Source: Oscillospiraceae bacterium
GTDB lineage: Bacteria > Bacillota > Clostridia > Oscillospirales > Ruminococcaceae
Assembly (NCBI GenBank): GCA_022769365.1
Contig: JALEJO010000142.1
Span: 1-39,713, forward strand
Length of the DNA stretch: 39,713 bases
Direction: 5' to 3'
Shown one piece after another: positions 35,551-39,713 of this stretch (within the stretch, counting starts at the first letter, position 1; each line of letters starts with the position of its first letter). The notes below the pieces were generated by a model, which saw only the letters and a list, made by a program, of their open reading frames with translations, was not told the origin of the DNA and did not search any database. A program made the translations under genes and the position numbers.

Positions 35551-36318
35551 ATGAAAGGTTATGTCCATTCAATTGAAACATTCGGAACGGTTGACGGTCC
35601 GGGTACAAGATTTGTTGTATTTTTTCAGGGTTGCCCTATGAGATGTTTATATTGTCATAATCCTGATACGTGGAAATTCAACATAGGTAAAACTATGGAT
35701 ACCGATGAAATTCTTGAAAAGTTTGACAGCATGAAAGAATTTTACAAGCATGGCGGTATTACTGCAACAGGCGGCGAACCTCTTGGACAGATAGATTTTT
35801 TAACTGAATTGTTTGAAAAAGCACATAAGAAGGGAATACACACTTGCCTTGATTCATGTGGAATTTTGTTTAATCCTGAAAATACAGAAAAATTCGACAA
35901 GCTTATGAAAGTTACAGACCTTGTAATGCTTGATATTAAACATATTGATGATGAAAAGCACGTTAAACTTACAAAACAGCACAATACAAATATTTTGAAG
36001 TATGCAAAATATATATGTGAAACGGGTACTGATATTTGGATTCGTCACGTTGTTGTTCCTGATATAACTGATGACCCTAAATATTTATACAGACTCGGTC
36101 AATTCATTTCGGGACTGAAAACTTTAAAAGCACTTGATGTTCTTCCATATCATGATATGGGAAAGGTTAAATACGAAAATCTTGGAATTGATTATGTATT
36201 GAAAGATACCAAGCCTCTTCCGAAAGAAAAAGCAATTGCTGCAAGAAACATTATAATGTCAGGTTTGAAAGATGCACTTCACGGAGTGAACAATGAACCT
36301 GAAAGTTCAAAATTATAA
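35551..36318 (+). CDS. pflA: Pyruvate formate-lyase activating enzyme
   Basis: This 255-residue radical SAM enzyme places the glycyl radical on PFL. The cluster cysteines are Cys28, Cys32 and Cys35 in GCPMRCLYCHNPD. TATGGEPLGQ is the SAM-binding GGE motif, and DIKHIDDEKH and PDITDD are family features. AAAGGAG precedes the ATG at 35551; an in-frame ATG at 35533 lies before that site and is not used. Its substrate here is presumably the separate 79-residue radical subunit. Its last codons overlap the end of the opposing pdaA-like gene. Confidence 0.95.
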   Translation: MKGYVHSIETFGTVDGPGTRFVVFFQGCPMRCLYCHNPDTWKFNIGKTMDTDEILEKFDSMKEFYKHGGITATGGEPLGQIDFLTELFEKAHKKGIHTCLDSCGILFNPENTEKFDKLMKVTDLVMLDIKHIDDEKHVKLTKQHNTNILKYAKYICETGTDIWIRHVVVPDITDDPKYLYRLGQFISGLKTLKALDVLPYHDMGKVKYENLGIDYVLKDTKPLPKEKAIAARNIIMSGLKDALHGVNNEPESSKL

Positions 36319-37065
36319 TATAAATCCTTTTGACTTGAGTTCATCTATAACATTTCCGAGAATCTGTGCATTTGTTGAAGAAACTGAATGCAAAAGCAAA
36401 ATTTCTCCCTCATGAGATGTGGATACAACTTTTTCAAGTGATTCAGTTGGTTCGGGTTGAGAATCAGTATTCCAGTCCTCATATGCAAAGCTCCAGAAAA
36501 CAGTTTTTAATCCCAATTTATTCACAAGTTTTATTGAATCTTCGGAATATTCACCTGATGGAAATCTGAAATACTGCATATCATAATCATATACTTCCGA
36601 AACATATTCCTGCAAGGACATAATTTCTTCTTGTGCGGAATTTTCGTCAAGTGTTGGTATGCTTTTGTGATTCATTGTGTGATTTCCAAGCATATGACCT
36701 TCACGAATCATTCTTCTTATAAGTTCATTTTCACTTTTTGCATAGTCGCCTGTAAGGAAAAATATTGCGGTTACGTGTTTTTCTTTTAGCGTATCAAGAA
36801 TTTTTGCGGTGTAGCCGTTTTCATAACCTTGATCGAAAGTAAGAATTATTTGTTTTTTCTTTGGAGTGACGGCATAGCCGTTTAAATCTGAAAAGGTTTG
36901 ATTGAAAGTTAATGCATCTTGCGGGACATTGTTTTCATTTAAATTTTTTCCCTGTCCATAGCCGATAGGGGTATCAGGAAGACAAAATGCATTGAACTGA
37001 TTTACGGAAAAGGCAGATGTTAAAACAGCTGCTGAAAGCAAAATTGATATAATTTTTTGTTTCAA
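36313..37065 (-). CDS. pdaA: PdaA-like peptidoglycan N-acetylmuramate deacetylase
   Basis: This 250-residue CE4 deacetylase has a signal peptide (about 1-28). LTFDQGYENGYTAKILDTL is the PdaA-type first motif, with Gln where the classic family has a second Asp. GNHTMNH provides the metal histidines. FRFPSGEYSED, FWSFAYEDW and GEILLLHSVS complete the fold. In B. subtilis PdaA removes the acetyl group on the way to muramic delta-lactam of the spore cortex, so the host may sporulate; this is inferred. GTG at 37074 lies inside the ribosome site GAGGTGA, so TTG at 37063-37065 is chosen. The stop codon abuts that of pflA, convergent, with six shared bases. Confidence 0.88.
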   Translation of the reverse strand: MKQKIISILLSAAVLTSAFSVNQFNAFCLPDTPIGYGQGKNLNENNVPQDALTFNQTFSDLNGYAVTPKKKQIILTFDQGYENGYTAKILDTLKEKHVTAIFFLTGDYAKSENELIRRMIREGHMLGNHTMNHKSIPTLDENSAQEEIMSLQEYVSEVYDYDMQYFRFPSGEYSEDSIKLVNKLGLKTVFWSFAYEDWNTDSQPEPTESLEKVVSTSHEGEILLLHSVSSTNAQILGNVIDELKSKGFIL

Positions 37066-37073
37066 AAAAATCA

Positions 37074-37112
37074 CCTCACACGATATATTTACTAAAATAT
37101 ATTCATGTGAGG
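37074..37112 (-). promoter_or_regulatory. Hairpin that buries the pdaA ribosome site
   Basis: CCTCACA (37074-37080) and TGTGAGG (37106-37112) pair, and inner ATATATT/AATATAT sequences extend the stem. On the minus strand the downstream arm contains GTGAGG of the ribosome site GTGAGGTGA, and TTTTTTT follows. It may be a terminator for hepT, a translation block for pdaA, or both. On the plus strand TTTTATTT follows the stem, so it could also stop convergent transcripts. Confidence 0.6.
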
Positions 37113-37118
37113 TTTTAT

Positions 37119-37461
37119 TTATGATTCAATTAATTGTTGAATTTGTGAAATCAATAAAGGCAATTCTTCAAAAACAACATCTGAAATAATGCTCCAATTT
37201 GTACCATCATAATCATGTACAAGTCTGTGACGTAAACCTGAAATCATCGCCCATGGTATATCAGAATTTTTTTTCTTTGTATTCCTTAGAAATATAATAT
37301 ACGTGTTCACCTATATTATAAAGAGGAGTTGTGACAAGCCATTGAAGAGAATAATCGTTTATTAAATCTCCTTTAGTTATATTTTTTTCTTTTATATAAT
37401 CATTTAATTTTTCAGAGTATTCAAGTATTTTTTTAATACGTTGTTGATCAGAGTATTTCAT
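37119..37461 (-). pseudogene. hepT: HepT-type toxin gene with a one-base frameshift in a poly-A tract
   Basis: Two overlapping frames together make one HepT (DUF86) protein. The first part starts at 37461 and runs through TPLYNIGEHVYYISKEYKEKK, then stops. The second frame continues NSDIPWAMISGLRHRLVHDYDG and carries the R-x4-H-x-Y ribonuclease/AMPylation motif RHRLVHDY. The break is at A8 (plus T8, 37267-37274). Removing one A would restore a single frame of about 113 residues. It may be a real mutation, a sequencing slip, or a gene rescued by transcript slippage. It overlaps mntA by four bases (ATGA). Confidence 0.75.
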
Positions 37462-37760
37462 GCGACAAGCAGCCTTTCTTTCATAATTGTATCAAAGAAA
37501 ACACTTTCCTTGTTTACTTCATGAATTTCAAAAACATCAACTTCTTTTTGAAAAGCTTCACGTAAATCTTCAGCTAAGGAAAAAATCATGGTTAATTTAA
37601 AGTTAGTGCCTCCAAAAACAAGAAAATCGAGGTCGCTTTCAGATGTAGCTTCGCCACGTGCGTATGAACCAAACAAATATATTTCTTTTACATGATATTT
37701 TAAAGCTATTGGTTTTACAATTTCTCTAATTTTGTTTAGAGTTAAAATTTTATCTGACAT
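37458..37760 (-). CDS. mntA: MntA-type nucleotidyltransferase antitoxin
   Basis: This 100-residue minimal nucleotidyltransferase has GSYARGEATSESDLDFLV, the GSxARG-SDxD pattern that binds NTP and metal. A third acidic residue lies in VDVFEI. In HepT/MntA pairs (type VII toxin-antitoxin) MntA transfers AMP to the HepT tyrosine and blocks it. It is 24 bases downstream of the ABC-F gene with GAGGTG before the ATG, and overlaps hepT. The antitoxin is intact while the toxin frame is broken. Confidence 0.88.
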   Translation of the reverse strand: MSDKILTLNKIREIVKPIALKYHVKEIYLFGSYARGEATSESDLDFLVFGGTNFKLTMIFSLAEDLREAFQKEVDVFEIHEVNKESVFFDTIMKERLLVA

Positions 37761-37784
37761 AAGAAAACACCTCTTTTATTATAA

Positions 37785-39380
37785 TTATTTTTCCTTTTTC
37801 CAGTCAAGATATTCTTCGTATGTTCCGACTCTGTCAATGCAACCGTTTTCTGTTATTTCGATAACCCTGTTTCCGACTGTCTGTAAAATTTCGTGGTCGT
37901 GAGATGCAAGTATAACAACGCCTTTGAATGCAACAAGTCCGTTGTTTACTGCTGTAATACTTTCGAGGTCAAGATGGTTTGTAGGTTTATCAAGAAGAAG
38001 AACATTTGAACCGAAAAGCATCATTCTTGAGAACATACATCTTACTTTTTCGCCACCTGAGAGAACATCAACAGGTTTATAAATATCATCGCCTGAGAAA
38101 AGCATTCTGCCAAGGAATCCACGAAGATATGTATCTGTATTTTCTTTAACTGCGTACTGTCTTATCCAGTCGAGAATTGAAAGTTTGCAGCCGTTGAAAT
38201 ATGCTGAATTGTCGACAGGGAAGTAAGACCTTGAAGTTGAAATTCCCCATTTAACTGTGCCGCTGTCAGGTTCTTCTTCACCTGCTAAAATTTTGAAAAG
38301 CATTGTTACAGCCTGTTCATTTTCACCGATTATAACAGCTTTGTCAGTCCTTCCAAGAGTGAAACTTACGTTGTCAAGCATCTTAACTCCGTCAACCGTT
38401 TTTGAAATTCCGTCAACAGTTAAAACATCTTTTCCGAGTTCTCTGTCTATATCAAAACCTATAAATGGATATTTTCTGCTTGATGCAGGCATTTCTTCAA
38501 CTGTGATTTTATCAAGAAGTTTACGTCTTGAAGTTGCCTGAGATGACTTTGATTTATTAGCCGAGAATCGTGCAATAAATGACTGTAATTCCTTGATTTT
38601 CTCTTCAGCTTTTTTATTCTGCTGTTTAATCATTCTCTGCATAAGCTGACTTGACTCATACCAGAATTCATAGTTACCAACATACATTTTGATTTTTGTA
38701 TAGTCTATATCAACTATATGTGTGCAGACATCATTGAGAAAATGTCTGTCGTGGGAAACAACTATAACAGTACCGAAATATTCAGCAAGGAAGTTTTCAA
38801 GCCACTGAATAGCGTCAAGGTCAAGGTGGTTTGTAGGTTCGTCGAGAAGAATAATATCAGGGTTTCCGAAAAGTGCCTGTGCAAGAAGAACCTTAACTTT
38901 TTCATTACCTGAAAGTTCTGACATCTGAGTATAGAGAATATCTTCGCTAAGACCAAGTCCCTGAATGAGTTTTGAAACATCAGATTCAGCTTCCCAGCCA
39001 TTTAATTCAGCAAATTCAGCTTCGAGTTCAGAAGCTTTAACACCATCTTCTTCTGAAAAGTCTTCCTTTGCATAAAGTGCATCTTTTTCCTGTATAATAT
39101 CATAAAGACGCTGATTTCCCATTATAACCGTATCCATAACAGTATATGCATCATAGGCAAAGTGATCCTGTTTCAGAATACTAAGACGCTCAATTTCAGG
39201 TATAATAACTTCGCCTTTTGTAGGTTCAAGTGTACCGCATAAAATCTTTAAAAAAGTGGATTTTCCTGCACCATTTGCACCTATAACACCATAACAGTTG
39301 CCGTTTGTAAATTTAAGGTCAACATCTTTAAAAAGTACATCTGTACCGAACTGCATACTAACATTTGAAACAGTAATCAT
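37785..39380 (-). CDS. ABC-F family ATPase (YbiT/YkpA type) with one degenerate ATP site
   Basis: This 531-residue soluble protein has two ABC domains joined by a charged helical linker (about 235-305), the ABC-F pattern. These proteins act on ribosomes. The first domain has Walker A GANGAGKST (34-42), signature LSGNE and Walker B LLDEPTNHLD. The second has a degenerate Walker A, GENEQAVTM, signature LSGGE and LLDKPTNHLD with Lys in place of the catalytic Glu. All three changes belong to the same composite ATP site. Degenerate second Walker A is seen in the Firmicutes YbiT/YkpA group; the Lys is less familiar. It has its own promoter; mntA follows. Confidence 0.88.
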   Translation of the reverse strand: MITVSNVSMQFGTDVLFKDVDLKFTNGNCYGVIGANGAGKSTFLKILCGTLEPTKGEVIIPEIERLSILKQDHFAYDAYTVMDTVIMGNQRLYDIIQEKDALYAKEDFSEEDGVKASELEAEFAELNGWEAESDVSKLIQGLGLSEDILYTQMSELSGNEKVKVLLAQALFGNPDIILLDEPTNHLDLDAIQWLENFLAEYFGTVIVVSHDRHFLNDVCTHIVDIDYTKIKMYVGNYEFWYESSQLMQRMIKQQNKKAEEKIKELQSFIARFSANKSKSSQATSRRKLLDKITVEEMPASSRKYPFIGFDIDRELGKDVLTVDGISKTVDGVKMLDNVSFTLGRTDKAVIIGENEQAVTMLFKILAGEEEPDSGTVKWGISTSRSYFPVDNSAYFNGCKLSILDWIRQYAVKENTDTYLRGFLGRMLFSGDDIYKPVDVLSGGEKVRCMFSRMMLFGSNVLLLDKPTNHLDLESITAVNNGLVAFKGVVILASHDHEILQTVGNRVIEITENGCIDRVGTYEEYLDWKKEK

Positions 39381-39412
39381 TAAAATAACTCCTTATAAAA
39401 AATATATATTTC

Positions 39413-39441
39413 ATTATAACATATTTATTTTTTTATTTCAA
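39413..39441 (-). promoter_or_regulatory. Sigma-A promoter of the ABC-F gene
   Basis: On the minus strand TTGAAA (39436-39441) and TATAAT (39413-39418) are spaced 17 bases apart. The start ATG, preceded by AAGGAG, lies about 25 bases after the likely transcription start. Confidence 0.7.
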
Positions 39442-39534
39442 TAGTTTGGGATAAACTTTTTTTTAATACTGTTTTATACAGAAAAAAATTAAAGATTGCA
39501 TTATCAGCAAAGTTGAATTGCTTAAAATCACCTA

Positions 39535-39563
39535 TTGACAACCAAAGCAAATTTCTATATAAT
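39535..39563 (+). promoter_or_regulatory. Sigma-A promoter of pepF
   Basis: TTGACA (39535-39540) and TATAAT (39558-39563) are spaced 17 bases apart. The start codon is at 39601. Confidence 0.8.
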
Positions 39564-39600
39564 ATAAGTAGTAAAAAGCAGATAAGAAAGGAAAAAAGAT

Positions 39601-39713
39601 ATGTCAAACAAAAAGATTTTAACACGAGAAGAAGCAAAAAAAGCATATCCTGAAAAGATATGGGCAATAGAAGATATTTATGCATCAGATGATTTGTGGG
39701 AAGATGACCTTGT
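39601..39713 (+). CDS. pepF: Oligoendopeptidase F, N-terminal fragment (cut by window end)
   Basis: Only the first 37 residues are present. AYPEKIWAIEDIYASDDLWEDDL matches the conserved start of the M3 family oligoendopeptidase F (the W-x-L/I-EDIY-S-x-x-W-E pattern). The family are cytoplasmic zinc peptidases that cut short peptides; the HExxH site is outside the window. AGGAAA precedes the ATG, with a strong promoter upstream. The family call rests on this short motif only. Confidence 0.75.
   Translation, partial: MSNKKILTREEAKKAYPEKIWAIEDIYASDDLWEDDL

Overview
The window reads as chromosome from a low-GC anaerobic Firmicute of the Ruminococcus / Oscillospirales type. This is an inference from four things: two secreted proteins with type I dockerin modules, fermentative pyruvate formate-lyase and an [FeFe]-hydrogenase maturase, a PdaA-like cortex deacetylase, and strongly A+T-rich codon use with textbook sigma-A promoters. 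No tRNA, rRNA, CRISPR array, integrase or insertion sequence was seen. Most of the window is ordinary metabolic backbone, with a few accessory items: two foldback repeats, a HepT/MntA pair and the dockerin proteins.

Layout. 1-431 is the tail of a DUF6465 gene. 582-4628 (minus) is a fructose operon, fruR-fruK-fruA-ptsH, with its promoter and a tandem-repeat operator near 4.7 kb. 4949-5875 (minus) is cysK with an Rrf2/CymR-like inverted repeat at its promoter. 6144-7751 holds a dockerin-bearing zinc peptidase and a Dabb-fold protein. 7960-11695 holds an aldo/keto reductase fused to a sugar O-acetyltransferase, an RlmI-type rRNA methyltransferase and HydE. 11989-13425 is a GH25 lysozyme with an internal dockerin. 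13510-16027 is a thioesterase followed by panBCD. 16315-22813 is the F-type ATP synthase operon atpBEEFHAGDC, with two atpE genes encoding identical proteins. 23251-24996 (minus) is a Na/Pi cotransporter. 25326-30627 has a Ca2+ P-type ATPase, a histidine phosphatase, an unknown membrane protein and an RluA-type pseudouridine synthase. 30738-32405 is a membrane-anchored LysM-G5-M23 endopeptidase. 32777-36318 is the pyruvate formate-lyase locus. 36313-39380 (minus) holds PdaA, HepT (frameshifted), MntA and an ABC-F ATPase. The window ends in the start of oligoendopeptidase F.

The most interesting system is the pyruvate formate-lyase locus. The catalytic chain (716 aa, with the Cys-Cys pair) stops before the glycyl-radical domain. 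That domain is a separate 79-aa gene carrying RVSGYAV. Between the two lies a 72-aa gene that shares the N-terminal helix of the radical domain but has lost the radical glycine and ends in a CPEC motif. PflA follows after a strong hairpin terminator. This looks like a naturally two-part, perhaps three-part, glycyl radical enzyme with a replaceable radical subunit. Codon use supports a high-level radical subunit and a lower-level middle protein.

Other points of note are an ABC-F protein whose deviations all fall in one composite ATP site, a fructose-operon HPr without the regulatory serine, and a pdaA ribosome-binding site buried in a hairpin.
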